Shown: positions 1-9,840, numbered from the stretch's first letter. The stretch is 52,646 nucleotides of DNA from Lysobacter sp. cf310 (GCF_900114355.1 NZ_FOSS01000003.1:663495-716140), one strand, 5' to 3'. Program-made: numbers and translations. Notes: generated by a model from the sequence alone, not told the origin.

Positions 1-45
1 ACGTCGCTCCTACCCCAGAGCGGCATCCAAAGCCATTGGAAACGA

Positions 46-75
46 CGACGCGCGGGCCTTGCGGCCCGCGCGTCG
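46..75 (-). terminator. Hairpin after the TonB receptor gene
   Basis: Perfect 13-bp stem (46-58 with 63-75) around a 4-nt loop that reads GCAA, a GNRA tetraloop, on the minus strand. It lies about 55 bases past the receptor stop codon. Only a short T run follows on the minus strand (TCGTTTCC), so it is a plausible but weak intrinsic terminator. Confidence 0.6.
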
Positions 76-129
76 CGGTGTGCGCCCCGCTTCCGGCCGG
101 CGCTGCGCCGGTCCGAAAGCGCGATGAAC

Positions 130-2778
130 TCAGTACGAGACCCGGAAGGTCACGCCGTAGGTACGCGGCGCGCCCAGGAAGGCGTTGAACGAGTTGAAGG
201 CGTTGTTGGGCAGCGGCGACACGTTCTGCAGCGGCGCGTCGAAACCGACCTGAGCGTATTCCTCGTCGAACAGGTTCTGGCCCCACAACTCGACCATCCA
301 GCGGCGGTCGCGGCGGCCGATGGCGATGCGCGCGTTGACCACGGTGAAGGCGCCCTGGTCCTTCTCCGGATCCAGATCGGAGCCGGTGTTGTAGTCGGAC
401 ATGTACTTGGCGCCGACGTTGAAGCGCGCCACCAGGTCGCTGGCGAAGTTCCAGTCGTAGGTGATCGAAGCCGAGCCCGACCAGTACGGCGCGAAGCTGA
501 CCTGGCTGCCCGGCAGCTTGTACAGCGCGCCGACCGGAGCCGTGCCGCCCGGAGCGACGAAGTCGCCGCCCGGACGCTCGTCGCCGTAGCGGGTGTCGGC
601 GTAGGTCAGGCCGCCCTGGATCATCAGGCCCTTCTGCGGCTGCCACAGGATCTCGGTGTCGATGCCCTGCGAGATCACTTCCGGAATCGAGCGCACCACG
701 AAGCTGGTGCCGAGGAAGCTGTTGAGCTGGAAGTCCGAATAGGTCTGGTGGAACAAGGTGGCGTTGAGCAGCAGGTTGCCGTCGGCCCAGGTGGTCTTGG
801 CGCCCAGCTCGAAGCTGTTGACGAACTCGCCCGGGAACGAGGTGTCGTCGACCGGACGGATGCCCTGCCCCGCGCTGGACAGGCCGTTGGCCGACTGCAC
901 GCGATCGAGGTTGAAACCGCCGGCCTTGTAACCGCGCGCGCCCGACACGTAGGTCATGACGTGGTCGTTCCAGCGGTAGGCCAGCTTGAGCGTGCCCGAC
1001 CATTCCTTCTCGTCGCTCTCCTGATGGGTCGCGCGGCCGTTGTGCAGCGGATTGGCCCAGGGCAGGCAGCTGTAACCGATGATGTTGCTGATGATCGCGG
1101 CCTGCTGGGCCGGCGGCAGCGAGGCGAACGGCAATCCGCGCCCGGTCAGCGCCGCGGCGATGCGGCCCTGCGCGGCCGGGCTGACCTGGCCGTTGGGACC
1201 GAAGTACGACGCGCAGCCGGGGCTGCCGTTGGGGTTGCTGTAGCGCGAATCCAGTTCCTTGTTCTCCTGGGTATAGCGCACGCCCAGGGTGACGTCGAGG
1301 GCGTCGGTCGCATGCCAGGTGTTGTTGGTGAAGAAGGCCTTGGTCTTGGCGTTCTGGCGGTACTTGTCGTCGGCGCCGAAACCGGCGAAGGCGGTGCCGA
1401 ACGGACGCCCGGTGGTCTGCGACAGGAAGGTCGCGGCGGTCGGCGACTGCGCCAGGGCCGGGTTGATCAGGGCCAGCAGCGCGGTCGACAGATACGGCTC
1501 GTAGGCGTTGCCGATGCGGTAGGTCTCGTTGCGGTTCAAGTCTTCGTCGGAGAAGAACAGGCCGAACATCCAGTCGATCTTGTCGGTCGAGCCGGTCAGG
1601 CGGAACTCCTGGCTGAAGGTCTTGAACTCGGTCAGCGATTCGTCTTCGTCGGCGTTGCGGTACAGCAGGTCGGCGCTGCTGAAGTCGAAGTCCAGGCCGT
1701 TGATCGCGCGCCACTCGCGCTTGGCGGTGATCGAGGTCAGGGTGGCGTTGTTGAACCAGGGCGTGATCCAGTTGACCTCGGCCGAGACGCCCTTGTCCTT
1801 CATGTCCTGCTCGGTGCTGCGGTTGCTGTAGGCGATGCGCGCGTACGGGTCGGCGACCGGGGCCACGCCGGAGTCCGGCGACAGCGCGTCGATGATCGCG
1901 CCGGTGCCGCCGCGCACCGTGGTCACGCCCACGCAGCAGTTCTCTTCGCGGCTGGTGAAATCGCCGATCAGGTTGATATCGAGGTTTTCGGTCGGCTCCA
2001 GCAGCAACTGCGCGCGCAGGGTATGGAAGTTCTGGTCGAAGTCTTCCTTTTCCTGGCGCGGGCCGGCGCCGGTGCGCACGTCGACGAAACCGTCGCGCTC
2101 GCGCTGGGCGCCGTAGATGCGGAACGCGGCGTTGTCGCCGATCGGCGTGTTGAAGGCGCCCGCCAGGCCGAGCGCGCCGTAATTGCCGACGGTGAACTCG
2201 CCCTCGACGCTGGTGTTGTAGTCGGGGCGGCGGGTGATCACGTTGATCACGCCGGCCGAGGTGTTCTTGCCGAACACCGTGCCCTGCGGGCCCTTCAGCA
2301 CTTCGATGCGCTCGATCTCGCCCAGGTCGCCGAAGCCGACGCCGTTGCGCGGGCGGTAGACGCCGTCGATCACGATGCCGACCGACGACTCCAGGCCGGC
2401 GTTGTCGCCGACGGTGCCGATGCCGCGGATGCGCGCGGTGGTCTGGGCCTCGCTCTGGGTGCTGGTCACGGTCAGGCCGGGCACCAGCACCTGCAAGTCC
2501 TTGACGTCGCGCACGCCGGTGTCCTGCAGCAGTTGCTGCGGCAGCGCGGTGATCGCGATCGGCACGTCCTGCAGCGCTTCCTCGCGCTTCTGCGCGGTCA
2601 CGGTGAGACCGGAGAGCGTGGTCGCCTCTTCCTCGTCCTTCGCGCTCGCGTCCGACGGCGCCTGCTGCGCGTACAACGGCGCGGCGGTCATCGCCGCCAG
2701 CGCCGCCGCTACCGCAAAAGCGAGACGCCGACGTCCATGGTTCCGTGTTCCCTGGCTAGCCGACTTGCGTGCACTCAT
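130..2778 (-). CDS. TonB-dependent outer-membrane receptor
   Basis: Predicted outer-membrane active transporter driven by TonB-ExbBD. A signal peptide ends near AAPLYAQ. It is followed by a short acidic stretch and a TonB-box-like segment (LSGLTVTAQKREE), then the plug domain (VPIAITALP, RIRGIGTV, GVYRPRNG, IERIEVLKGPQGTVFGKN) and a long beta-barrel ending in the aromatic C-terminus RVSY. The length, about 880 residues, is normal for the family. The start at 2778 is preferred over the ATG at 2796 because GGGGAGG lies 6 bases upstream of it. The VTAQKREE/LQDVP type is widespread in Xanthomonadales and sphingomonads, where ligands are mostly unknown. The gene stands alone, so the neighbours do not reveal the substrate. 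Siderophore, vitamin or oligosaccharide uptake are all possible. Confidence 0.95.
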   Translation of the reverse strand: MSARKSASQGTRNHGRRRLAFAVAAALAAMTAAPLYAQQAPSDASAKDEEEATTLSGLTVTAQKREEALQDVPIAITALPQQLLQDTGVRDVKDLQVLVPGLTVTSTQSEAQTTARIRGIGTVGDNAGLESSVGIVIDGVYRPRNGVGFGDLGEIERIEVLKGPQGTVFGKNTSAGVINVITRRPDYNTSVEGEFTVGNYGALGLAGAFNTPIGDNAAFRIYGAQRERDGFVDVRTGAGPRQEKEDFDQNFHTLRAQLLLEPTENLDINLIGDFTSREENCCVGVTTVRGGTGAIIDALSPDSGVAPVADPYARIAYSNRSTEQDMKDKGVSAEVNWITPWFNNATLTSITAKREWRAINGLDFDFSSADLLYRNADEDESLTEFKTFSQEFRLTGSTDKIDWMFGLFFSDEDLNRNETYRIGNAYEPYLSTALLALINPALAQSPTAATFLSQTTGRPFGTAFAGFGADDKYRQNAKTKAFFTNNTWHATDALDVTLGVRYTQENKELDSRYSNPNGSPGCASYFGPNGQVSPAAQGRIAAALTGRGLPFASLPPAQQAAIISNIIGYSCLPWANPLHNGRATHQESDEKEWSGTLKLAYRWNDHVMTYVSGARGYKAGGFNLDRVQSANGLSSAGQGIRPVDDTSFPGEFVNSFELGAKTTWADGNLLLNATLFHQTYSDFQLNSFLGTSFVVRSIPEVISQGIDTEILWQPQKGLMIQGGLTYADTRYGDERPGGDFVAPGGTAPVGALYKLPGSQVSFAPYWSGSASITYDWNFASDLVARFNVGAKYMSDYNTGSDLDPEKDQGAFTVVNARIAIGRRDRRWMVELWGQNLFDEEYAQVGFDAPLQNVSPLPNNAFNSFNAFLGAPRTYGVTFRVSY

Positions 2779-3216
2779 CGCGACCTCCCCTGACATTGTT
2801 AAACCGCCGGCACCTGCCGGCGGAGATCTGGCCCTGCGAATTGACGACCCTGACTACTGCGCGAACCGCGCAGGCACGCCCCCTAGACGCGCCCCCCCGT
2901 GCGAACTACCACGTCAACGGCGTCGCGACTACGACATACGCCGGATCATTGACGCTGCGCACAAAAACAAAGATAGCGGAAGCTAGCACGCCCGTCGCCT
3001 GCGTCATGCCGCGCAGCAGCAATCGCACGACCGTTCGTCCGAGTCGCGTGGCAAGGGGCGCAACCGTCGCGATGACGCGGGCAGGCGAACGCAGGCGCGG
3101 CCCGTCGAGCGCGGCGCCGGCTCGCCGATCGGTCCCCGGATCGGCACCGACGAGGGCCCTGGCCGATCGGGTGGCGGCGTCGGGGACCGCTGCCGAGCGC
3201 AGGCGGGCCGCGCGGC
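2779..3216. other. Intergenic region, receptor promoter side
   Basis: About 440 bases between the receptor start and the galE end, both on the minus strand. It should carry the receptor promoter and a 5' leader, with the strong GGGGAGG ribosome site at its left edge. A minus-strand open frame of about 148 codons crosses it into galE, but it has no recognisable motif or convincing start. I see no RNA gene or repeat here. Confidence 0.4.
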
Positions 3217-4299
3217 CTAGGTCATCGTCTTGCGCGACGCCAGCGGCGAGGACTTCGTCTTCGCCGTCGGACGCTGGTAGCCGTCGGGATTCATCGACTG
3301 CCACCGCCACGCGTCGCGGCACATGGCGTGCAGGTCCAGCCGCGTCCGCCATCCGAGCAGGCGCCGCGCGAGCGAGGGATCCGCGTAGACCTCGGCGACG
3401 TCGCCGCGGCGCCGCGCCACGATCTCATAAGGAATGCTGCAGCCGGACGCGCGTTCGAAGGCATGCACCAGTTCCAGCACGCTGATCCCGCGACCGGTTC
3501 CCAGGTTGACGGTCAGGTTGCCGTCGCCGCGCATCAGGTAGTCCAGCGCGACCACATGCGCGCGCGCCAGGTCCATCACGTGGATGTAGTCGCGGATTCC
3601 GGTGCCGTCCGGGGTCGGATAGTCGTCGCCGAAGATGCTCAGCTTGCCGCGCCGCCCCGCGGCGACCTGACAGATATAAGGCATCAGGTTGTTGGGGATG
3701 CCCGCGGGGTCCTCGCCGATCAGGCCGGAAGGATGCGCGCCCACCGGGTTGAAGTAGCGCAGGTTGGCGGCGCGGAAGCAGCCGTCCGCTTGGCACAGGT
3801 CCTCGATCAGCTGCTCCATCACCAGCTTGGTGCGGCCATAGGGGTTGGTCACGCCCAGGCGCGCCTGCTCGTTGATCGGAACGCGCTCCGGATCGCCATA
3901 CACGGTGGCCGACGAGCTGAACACCAAGCGCGTCACCCCCGCATCGTGCATGGCGCCGAGCAGGTTGATGGTGCCGCTGATGTTGTTGTCGAAGTAGGCC
4001 AGCGGCCGCTCGAACGACTCGCCGACGGCCTTGAGCGCGGCGAAGTGGATCACCGCGTCGAAGCGATGCCGCTTGAACAACCGGCTCACGGCCGACTTGC
4101 TGCGCAAATCCAGGCGCTCGCACTCCACCGGTGCGCCGACGATGCGCTGCAGGCGCAGCAGTACGCGCGGCGAGCTGTTGGCGAAATTGTCGGCGATGAC
4201 GATGCGATGCCCCCGCTCCGCCAACGCGGTACAGGTGTGGCTGCCGATGTAGCCGGCTCCACCGCATACCAAGACGCACTTCGTAGTCTGGCCGGCCAT
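3217..4299 (-). CDS. galE: UDP-glucose 4-epimerase
   Basis: Interconverts UDP-glucose and UDP-galactose (possibly also the HexNAc forms) in the cytoplasm, supplying galactose-type donors to the adjacent EPS locus. It is an extended short-chain dehydrogenase. The NAD-binding GxxGxxG is at residues 13-19 (GGAGYIG), the Ser cluster FSSSATVYG at 127-135, and the catalytic YxxxK at Tyr154/Lys158 (NPYGRTK). The substrate-binding stretch GIRDYIHVMDLA is intact. The length of 360 fits, with a basic tail (TKSSPLASRKTMT) beyond the usual end. An in-frame GTG at 4386 would add 29 arginine-rich residues; the ATG at 4299 matches the family start, although its ribosome site is weak. Transcribed divergently from the dehydrogenase gene at 4492. 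Confidence 0.95.
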   Translation of the reverse strand: MAGQTTKCVLVCGGAGYIGSHTCTALAERGHRIVIADNFANSSPRVLLRLQRIVGAPVECERLDLRSKSAVSRLFKRHRFDAVIHFAALKAVGESFERPLAYFDNNISGTINLLGAMHDAGVTRLVFSSSATVYGDPERVPINEQARLGVTNPYGRTKLVMEQLIEDLCQADGCFRAANLRYFNPVGAHPSGLIGEDPAGIPNNLMPYICQVAAGRRGKLSIFGDDYPTPDGTGIRDYIHVMDLARAHVVALDYLMRGDGNLTVNLGTGRGISVLELVHAFERASGCSIPYEIVARRRGDVAEVYADPSLARRLLGWRTRLDLHAMCRDAWRWQSMNPDGYQRPTAKTKSSPLASRKTMT

Positions 4300-4491
4300 C
4301 TGGGTACGCCGCTGCTGCCGTGGTTTCCTGGACAACGCGGAATGCGGCTGCGGGCGTCCAATCCCGCGTCCGTTCGCCCGCTTCACCGCTCCGCTCGTCG
4401 CCGGCTGTCCGCGATCGCGCCCGGCTGGCGTTAACCCCTAGACCGGATACCGCACCACGGGCTCGAAAGTCGACCGTCAGGGGAGGTCTGC
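4300..4491. promoter_or_regulatory. Divergent promoter region galE / EPS run
   Basis: About 190 bases between two divergent start codons, so promoters for galE (minus) and for the long plus-strand EPS run are expected here. A strong ribosome site (GGGGAGG, about 4480-4486) precedes the TTG start at 4492. I could not assign a clear -10/-35 pair. Confidence 0.45.
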
Positions 4492-5787
4492 TTGACAAGT
4501 AATGCCCCATTGGCCTCGTTGGACGAGGTCCGTATCGCAATCCTAGGCTTGGGCTATGTGGGCCTGCCGCTCGCCGCGGCATTCGGAAAGCGCTTCCCGA
4601 CCGTCGGATTCGACATCGACGCCGCGCGCGTGGCCGAACTCCAAGCGCATCGGGACCATACCCGCGAGGTCTCGGCGCAGGAGCTGCGCGAGGCGGCGCA
4701 GCTGGAATTCAGCAGCGATCCGTCGTCGCTGGCCGGCTGCAACGTGTTCATCGTGACCGTGCCGACGCCCATCGACGAGTACAAGCGGCCCGACCTGCGC
4801 CCGCTCGAGTCGGCCAGCCGCACGGTGGGCCGGGCGATCGGGCGCGGCGGCATCGTGATCTACGAGTCGACGGTGTATCCCGGCGCGACCCAGGAGATCT
4901 GCGTGCCGATCGTCGAGCGCGAATCGGGCCTGACGTTCAACCAGGACTTCCATGCGGGCTACAGCCCCGAGCGCATCAACCCGGGCGACCCCAACCACCG
5001 CCTGGAAACCATCATGAAGGTCACCTCCGGCTCGACCCCGGAGGCGGCCGATCTGGTCGACGCACTGTACGGGCGGATCATCAAGGCCGGCACCCACAAG
5101 GCCTCCAGCATCCGCGTGGCCGAGGCGGCCAAGGTCATCGAGAACATCCAGCGCGACGTCAACATCGCCCTGATCAACGAACTGGCCCTGATCTTCCATC
5201 GCCTCGACATCGACACCCACGAGGTGCTCGAAGCCGCCGGCACCAAATGGAATTTCCTGCCGTTCCGTCCGGGCCTGGTCGGCGGCCATTGCATCGGCGT
5301 GGATCCCTACTACCTCACCCACAAGGCCCAGCAGATCGGCTACCACCCGGACATGATCCTGGCCGGGCGCCGCATCAACGACGGCATGGGCAGCCATGTC
5401 GCGCGCCGGGTGGTGAAGCTGATGCGTCAGCGCAACCAGGACATGACCCAGGCGCGGGTGCTGGTGCTGGGGCTGGCGTTCAAGGAGAACTGCCCGGACC
5501 TGCGCAACACCAAGGTGGTCGACATCATTCGCGAACTCCATTGCTACAACGCCCGGGTCGACGTGCATGACCCCTGGGTCGACGCCGGCCACGCGCATGA
5601 GGAATACGGCGTGACGCTCGTCGCCGAGCCCGAGCCCGGCCGCTACGACGCCGTCGTGCTGGCGGTGGCGCATGCCGAGTTCGTGGCCATGGGCGCGGAG
5701 CGCATCCGCGGCCTGGGCGTGCCTGGGGCCGTGCTCTTCGACGTCAAGCGCGCCTTGCCGCGCGCCAGCGTCGACGGCTGCCTGTGA
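4492..5787 (+). CDS. tviB: TviB/WbpO-like UDP-HexNAc 6-dehydrogenase
   Basis: NAD-dependent oxidation of UDP-GlcNAc (or UDP-GalNAc) to the uronic acid form, the first step toward GalNAcA-type residues in Vi-like polymers. The N-terminal Rossmann motif GLGYVGLP is at residues 19-26. VTVPTPID and YESTVYPG are conserved, and the catalytic cysteine is Cys267 in [11 protein letters not shown]. The stretch [16 protein letters not shown] is characteristic of the TviB/WbpO branch rather than UDP-glucose dehydrogenase. Length 431 is typical. The start is TTG, backed by a very good Shine-Dalgarno (GGGGAGG, about 5 bases before). Its stop overlaps the next gene by 4 bases (GTGA), so the two are probably translationally coupled. 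First gene of the EPS run. Confidence 0.9.
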   Translation: MTSNAPLASLDEVRIAILGLGYVGLPLAAAFGKRFPTVGFDIDAARVAELQAHRDHTREVSAQELREAAQLEFSSDPSSLAGCNVFIVTVPTPIDEYKRPDLRPLESASRTVGRAIGRGGIVIYESTVYPGATQEICVPIVERESGLTFNQDFHAGYSPERINPGDPNHRLETIMKVTSGSTPEAADLVDALYGRIIKAGTHKASSIRVAEAAKVIENIQRDVNIALINELALIFHRLDIDTHEVLEAAGTKWNFLPFRPGLVGGHCIGVDPYYLTHKAQQIGYHPDMILAGRRINDGMGSHVARRVVKLMRQRNQDMTQARVLVLGLAFKENCPDLRNTKVVDIIRELHCYNARVDVHDPWVDAGHAHEEYGVTLVAEPEPGRYDAVVLAVAHAEFVAMGAERIRGLGVPGAVLFDVKRALPRASVDGCL

Positions 5788-6800
5788 GCGCCATGCGCGT
5801 ACTGGTCACCGGCGCGGCGGGCTTCATCGGCGCGAAGCTGAGCGAGGTGCTGCTCGCGCGCGGCGACGAAGTGCTCGGCTTCGACGACCTCAACGCCTAT
5901 TACGACCCCAGCCTGAAACAGGCGCGCCTGGCGCGCCTGTTGCCGCAGCGCAACTTCCGCTTCGTCCTCGGTTCGCTCGAGGACCGCGCGGCCGTGGACG
6001 GCGCCTTCGCCTCGTTCGGGCCGCAGCGGGTGGTGAACCTGGCCGCGCAGGCCGGCGTGCGCTACTCGCTGGAGAACCCGCGCGCCTACGTCGACAGCAA
6101 TGTGGTCGGATTCCTGAACATCCTGGAAGCCTGCCGCCATCGCGCCGTCGAGCACCTCGTGTACGCCTCGTCCAGCTCGGTGTACGGCGCCAATCGCAAG
6201 CTTCCGTTCTCGGTCGAGGACAACGTCGACCATCCGGTCAGCATGTACGCCGCGACCAAGAAGGCCAACGAGTTGATGGCGCACACCTACAGCCACCTGT
6301 TCGGGCTGCCCACGACGGGGCTGCGCTTCTTCACGGTCTACGGCCCCTGGGGCCGGCCCGACATGGCGCTGTTCCTCTTCACCCGCAAGATCCTCGCCGG
6401 TGAGCCCATCGAGCTGTTCAATCACGGCCGCCACAGCCGCGACTTCACCTACATCGACGACATCGTCGAGGGCATCGTCCGCACGCTGGACCGGATTCCA
6501 ACCGCCGATCCCGACTACGCCGCGGCGGCGCCCACGCCGGCCGCGTCCGGCGCGCCCTACCGGCTTTACAACATCGGCAACCACCAGCCAGTCGAACTGC
6601 TGCGCTACATCGAGGTGCTCGAGGGCTGCCTGGGACGAACGTCCGAACGCCGCCTGCTGCCGCTGCAGCCGGGCGACGTGCCCGACACCTGCGCCGACGT
6701 GACGGCGCTGCGCCGGGACGTCGGCTACGCGCCGTCGACCCCGGTGGAAGTCGGGGTCGCGCGCTTCGTCGACTGGTACCGCGACTACTACGGGGCTTGA
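5784..6800 (+). CDS. UDP-uronate 4-epimerase family (SDR)
   Basis: Predicted C4 epimerase acting on the product of the preceding dehydrogenase, giving a galacturonic-type nucleotide sugar; together they form a TviB/TviC-like pair. The extended-SDR features are GAAGFIG (residues 10-16), the NAYYD motif near residue 38 typical of UDP-glucuronate epimerases, SSSSVYG (129-135) and the catalytic Tyr155/Lys159 (MYAATKK). [10 protein letters not shown] is also conserved. The length of 338 is normal. Start: the GTG at 5784 overlaps the upstream stop, while the ATG at 5793 matches the usual family N-terminus (MRVLVTG); either is possible. Whether the substrate is UDP-GlcA or UDP-GlcNAcA cannot be decided from sequence. 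Confidence 0.88.
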   Translation: MSAMRVLVTGAAGFIGAKLSEVLLARGDEVLGFDDLNAYYDPSLKQARLARLLPQRNFRFVLGSLEDRAAVDGAFASFGPQRVVNLAAQAGVRYSLENPRAYVDSNVVGFLNILEACRHRAVEHLVYASSSSVYGANRKLPFSVEDNVDHPVSMYAATKKANELMAHTYSHLFGLPTTGLRFFTVYGPWGRPDMALFLFTRKILAGEPIELFNHGRHSRDFTYIDDIVEGIVRTLDRIPTADPDYAAAAPTPAASGAPYRLYNIGNHQPVELLRYIEVLEGCLGRTSERRLLPLQPGDVPDTCADVTALRRDVGYAPSTPVEVGVARFVDWYRDYYGA

Positions 6801-6884
6801 AGGAACGGGCTTCCGATACCGCTGGATCTGGCCGGGCGCATCGGTGCTCGGCGTTGTTCAAGAGGGGTCAATCGGAGAATCGCC

Positions 6885-7502
6885 ATGCGCGTTGCAGCCG
6901 CCCTTTGGGCCTTGTGTCTGCCCCTAATGCTTGCCGGTTGCGTCAGTTCCGGCAACCTCGCGTCGGGCGCCCCGCCGGCCGCCGCCCCGGTCGCGGACGA
7001 ATACCAGATCGGCGTCGACGATCGCGTCCAGGTTTCGGTGTGGCGCAATCCCGAGCTGAGCATCGTGACGCCGGTCCGCCCCGACGGCATGATCTCGGTT
7101 CCTCTGGTCGGCGATGTCATGGCCGGCGGCCGAACGCCGGACGCCGTGGCCAAGGAGCTGCAAGGCAAGCTCGCGACCTATGTGATCGAGCCTCAGGTGA
7201 CGGTGATCATCACCGAACTGCGCAGCCACGAGTATCTGTCGCGGGTGCGGGTCACCGGCGCGGTGCGCACGCCGATCTCGATTCCCTATCGCCAGGGCAT
7301 GACCGTGCTGGATGCGGTCCTCGCCGCCGGCGGCGTCACCGAGTTCGCCGCGGCCGACCGCTCCAGCCTGCACCGCAAGAGCGGCGACGGCGCCCAGGCC
7401 TATGGGGTGCAGCTCGACCACATCCTCAATGCCGGCGACCTGAGCACCAACTACAAGGTCGCCCCCGGCGACGTGATCACGGTACCGGAGCGCGTTCTGT
7501 GA
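6885..7502 (+). CDS. Polysaccharide export lipoprotein (Wza/GumB-like)
   Basis: Outer-membrane lipoprotein component of the EPS export channel. The signal peptide ends in a lipobox LAGC with Cys19. A Poly_export domain follows (DEYQIGVDDRVQVSVWRNPEL, PDGMISVPLVGDV), then a SLBB-like segment (RVRVTGAVRTPISIPY, DAVLAAGGVTEFA, KVAPGDVITVPE). At 205 residues it is the short form found in EPS loci of the exosortase type, without the C-terminal helix of E. coli Wza. The ribosome site GGAGA sits about 6 bases before the ATG. Its stop overlaps the following GTG start by 4 bases, as expected for an outer-membrane/inner-membrane export pair. Confidence 0.93.
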   Translation: MRVAAALWALCLPLMLAGCVSSGNLASGAPPAAAPVADEYQIGVDDRVQVSVWRNPELSIVTPVRPDGMISVPLVGDVMAGGRTPDAVAKELQGKLATYVIEPQVTVIITELRSHEYLSRVRVTGAVRTPISIPYRQGMTVLDAVLAAGGVTEFAAADRSSLHRKSGDGAQAYGVQLDHILNAGDLSTNYKVAPGDVITVPERVL

Positions 7503-9088
7503 ACAATCCGTACGGGCAACCACTGTTGCCGGGCCCCTCGTCGGAACGCCTGCCGACGCTGACCATGCTGTCGGTCGCGCGCAGGGAATTCCGGCGTTAC
7601 CTGCTGCCGCTGGCCACCATCTTCGCTGCCACTGCGCTGCTGTTCCTGGCCTGGGGCCTGGTCAATCCGTCCACCTACAAGTCGTCGGCGATGGTGCTGG
7701 TCCAGGACAACACGCCGATCGCGCCGCTGATGCAGGGGCGCACCACCGCCCCCAACGAGGTCGCCCGCGCCGTGATCTCGCGCGAGGTGCTGTTCGGCAG
7801 CCGGGTCATGGCGGACGTGCTCAAGGCCGGCGGCTGGCTGGAGTCGAACCCCAGCCCATTGCGCAAGCAGGAGCTGATCAATTCCATCATCAACAGCACC
7901 GACATCGCGGTCACCGACCGCGCCCAGACGCGCTCGACGGATCCCAAGCTCAGCCTGGTGAAGATCACCTATTCGGACTCCGATCCCAAGCGCGCCTATG
8001 CCGTGACCAAGCGGTTCTCGGAGGCGCTGATCGAACAGGTGCTGGACTCCCGGGCGCGCGCGAGCCGCTCCGCGTATCAGTTCATCGACGCGCAAGTGGA
8101 CAACTACCAGCGCGCGTTCTCCGAGGCCGACCGCAAGCTGCGCGAATACCGCAGCGCGAACCCGGACGCGATGCCGGGCGTCGACACCGACGTTTCCGCA
8201 CGCATCGCCGAGTTGCGCCGCGCCGCCGACAACGCCGCCATGGACCTGGCCGACGTCGGTGCGCAGGAGCGCCAGGTGATAGGCCAGCTCTCGCGCGAAA
8301 GCCAGCTCAACACCATCTCCCGCTCTACCCGGACCAACGTCCAGCTCGCCACCCTGCAGGCGGAGCAGGACCGTCTGATGCTGAGCTATACCGCCCAGCA
8401 CCCGGACGTGGTGCGGGTCCGCAACCAGATCCGCGAGCTGCAGAGCAACCCCTCGGCCAACTCCGGCGGCGCCGCGGTGCTGCCGGGCGATACCGGCTCG
8501 ATGAACCCGGTCTATCAGCAGCTGCGCGCCCAGTTGGCGGAAGTCCGCCGCCAGGGCGCGGCCTCGGCTTCGCGGCTGGCCACCGCGCAGGCGCTGTTGC
8601 GCGAGGAGCTGGAACGCAGCCGCAGGATCATCGGCGACGAAGGCACCGTCACCGCCCTGACCCGTGTGCACGACATCAACAAGGAAATGTTCGACGACCT
8701 GCTCAAGCGACGCGAGAACGCGCGCGTCTCCATGAGCCTGGACGCCGACGGCCGCAGCCTGGGTTTCCAGATCCTCGAACCGGCTTCGATTCCGCTGCAG
8801 TCCACGGGCTTGCGCCTGATGCATTTCGCCGTGGCCGGCCTGCTGCTGGCGATCGTGATTCCGCTGGTGATGCTGTCGATGCTGGTCAAGCACGACCCGC
8901 GCGTACGCACGCCGCTGCAGATCGAACGCGATGCGGGCCTGCCCGTGCTTGGGGTCATTCCGCTGCACCTGACTTACGACCAGACCGCACAGCACGCCAA
9001 GCGGATGAGGATGGGATCGATCCTGTTCGCGCTCGTGCCCCTGATCTACGGTGTCGTGTTCGTCCTGAAAATGACGGATGTCCTATGA
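7499..9088 (+). CDS. Polysaccharide chain-length determinant (Wzc-N/EpsF-like)
   Basis: Inner-membrane polysaccharide co-polymerase that sets polymer length and links the polymerase to the export channel. The Wzz domain begins with a membrane segment near residues 34-54. It is followed by a large periplasmic region with long heptad-like helices (about 205-390, rich in Arg/Glu/Gln/Ala), a second membrane segment at about 438-461, and a third near 507-524, at the C-terminus. Length 529. The GTG start at 7499 overlaps the stop of the export lipoprotein gene; an apparent extension upstream to 6797 is just open frame over that gene. There is no kinase domain, which is encoded by the next gene. It resembles chain-length proteins of exosortase-associated EPS loci. 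Confidence 0.9.
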   Translation: MNNPYGQPLLPGPSSERLPTLTMLSVARREFRRYLLPLATIFAATALLFLAWGLVNPSTYKSSAMVLVQDNTPIAPLMQGRTTAPNEVARAVISREVLFGSRVMADVLKAGGWLESNPSPLRKQELINSIINSTDIAVTDRAQTRSTDPKLSLVKITYSDSDPKRAYAVTKRFSEALIEQVLDSRARASRSAYQFIDAQVDNYQRAFSEADRKLREYRSANPDAMPGVDTDVSARIAELRRAADNAAMDLADVGAQERQVIGQLSRESQLNTISRSTRTNVQLATLQAEQDRLMLSYTAQHPDVVRVRNQIRELQSNPSANSGGAAVLPGDTGSMNPVYQQLRAQLAEVRRQGAASASRLATAQALLREELERSRRIIGDEGTVTALTRVHDINKEMFDDLLKRRENARVSMSLDADGRSLGFQILEPASIPLQSTGLRLMHFAVAGLLLAIVIPLVMLSMLVKHDPRVRTPLQIERDAGLPVLGVIPLHLTYDQTAQHAKRMRMGSILFALVPLIYGVVFVLKMTDVL

Positions 9089-9840
9089 ACGACTTCAATC
9101 GCCACGCGGTGGACGCATCGGCCCACATGACCGACATCGGACCCGGAAAAAGAAGCGTCGTGCGCCGCGACGGCGGCACCGCGCTGACGCCCGAGCAGTT
9201 GGTCGAGCGCTCGATCATCCCCTTCGCCGACGGCGCCAACCGGCAACTGGTCAACGCCTTCCGCGAGCTGCGCACGCGCCTGCTGGCGACGGCGACGGAC
9301 AACTTCATCACCCTGGTCGCGCCGGTCGGCCCGGGCTGCGGCGGCAGCTTCGTGGCCCGCAACCTCGCGCTCACCATCACCCTCGACCAGGAGCGCAGCG
9401 CCCTGCTGATCGACTGCAACCTGCTGCATCCGGTCCAGCATGCCGTGATGAAGATCAACGACACCCGCGGCAGCCTCATCAATTATCTGGAGGACCTCGA
9501 CGCCGACGTGGACGACATGATCTACAGCACCGTCATCCCGCGCCTGAAGCTGATTCCGGCGGGGCGCTCGGCCCATAGCGAGATGGAGACCGAGTACTTC
9601 TCCTCGTTCCGCATGCGCCTGTTGCTGGATTCGCTGCGCAGCAGCTACTCCGATCGCTACATCGTCCTGGACAGCCCGCCGACGCTGGGCGCGCCCGATG
9701 CGCGCATCCTGTCGGAACTGGCCGACGTGGTGGTGCTGGTCGCGGGATACGGCCGCAACACCGCCGCCGAGATCGCCGCGGCCGCCGCCAACTTCGACCC
9801 GGCCAAGTTCGCCGGCGTGATCTTCAATGAGAGCGCCTGA
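9085..9840 (+). CDS. BY-kinase-like ATPase with degenerate P-loop
   Basis: By position (ATGA overlap with the chain-length gene) and fold this is the cytoplasmic tyrosine-kinase partner of the co-polymerase. The activator-interaction motif NAFRELRTRL (about 58-67), the Walker A' region ALLIDCNLLHP (106-116) and Walker B YIVLDSPP (192-199) are present. The P-loop reads GPGCGGS (82-88), so the Walker A lysine is replaced by glycine and the next Thr by Phe. The protein ends in VIFNESA with no tyrosine cluster. It is therefore probably not an active autokinase and may serve as a structural or nucleotide-sensing subunit. The reading was checked codon by codon; no frameshift is needed to explain it. 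Related kinases in exosortase loci usually keep the lysine. Confidence 0.88.
   Translation: MNDFNRHAVDASAHMTDIGPGKRSVVRRDGGTALTPEQLVERSIIPFADGANRQLVNAFRELRTRLLATATDNFITLVAPVGPGCGGSFVARNLALTITLDQERSALLIDCNLLHPVQHAVMKINDTRGSLINYLEDLDADVDDMIYSTVIPRLKLIPAGRSAHSEMETEYFSSFRMRLLLDSLRSSYSDRYIVLDSPPTLGAPDARILSELADVVVLVAGYGRNTAAEIAAAAANFDPAKFAGVIFNESA

Noticed and set aside
124-2793. 889-codon plus-strand open frame opposite the TonB receptor
   Set aside because: Its translation is Val/Ala/Arg/Gly-rich without domains, and the minus strand encodes a complete receptor. This is a GC-driven antisense shadow.
2906-3352. 148-codon minus-strand frame between galE and the receptor
   Set aside because: It overlaps the galE 3' end by about 135 bases, lacks a good start and has no family-like motif.
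7499-9088. Chain-length gene starting at 6797 (763 residues)
   Set aside because: The upstream part is out-of-frame translation of the export lipoprotein gene. The GTG at 7499 overlapping that gene's stop gives the normal protein.
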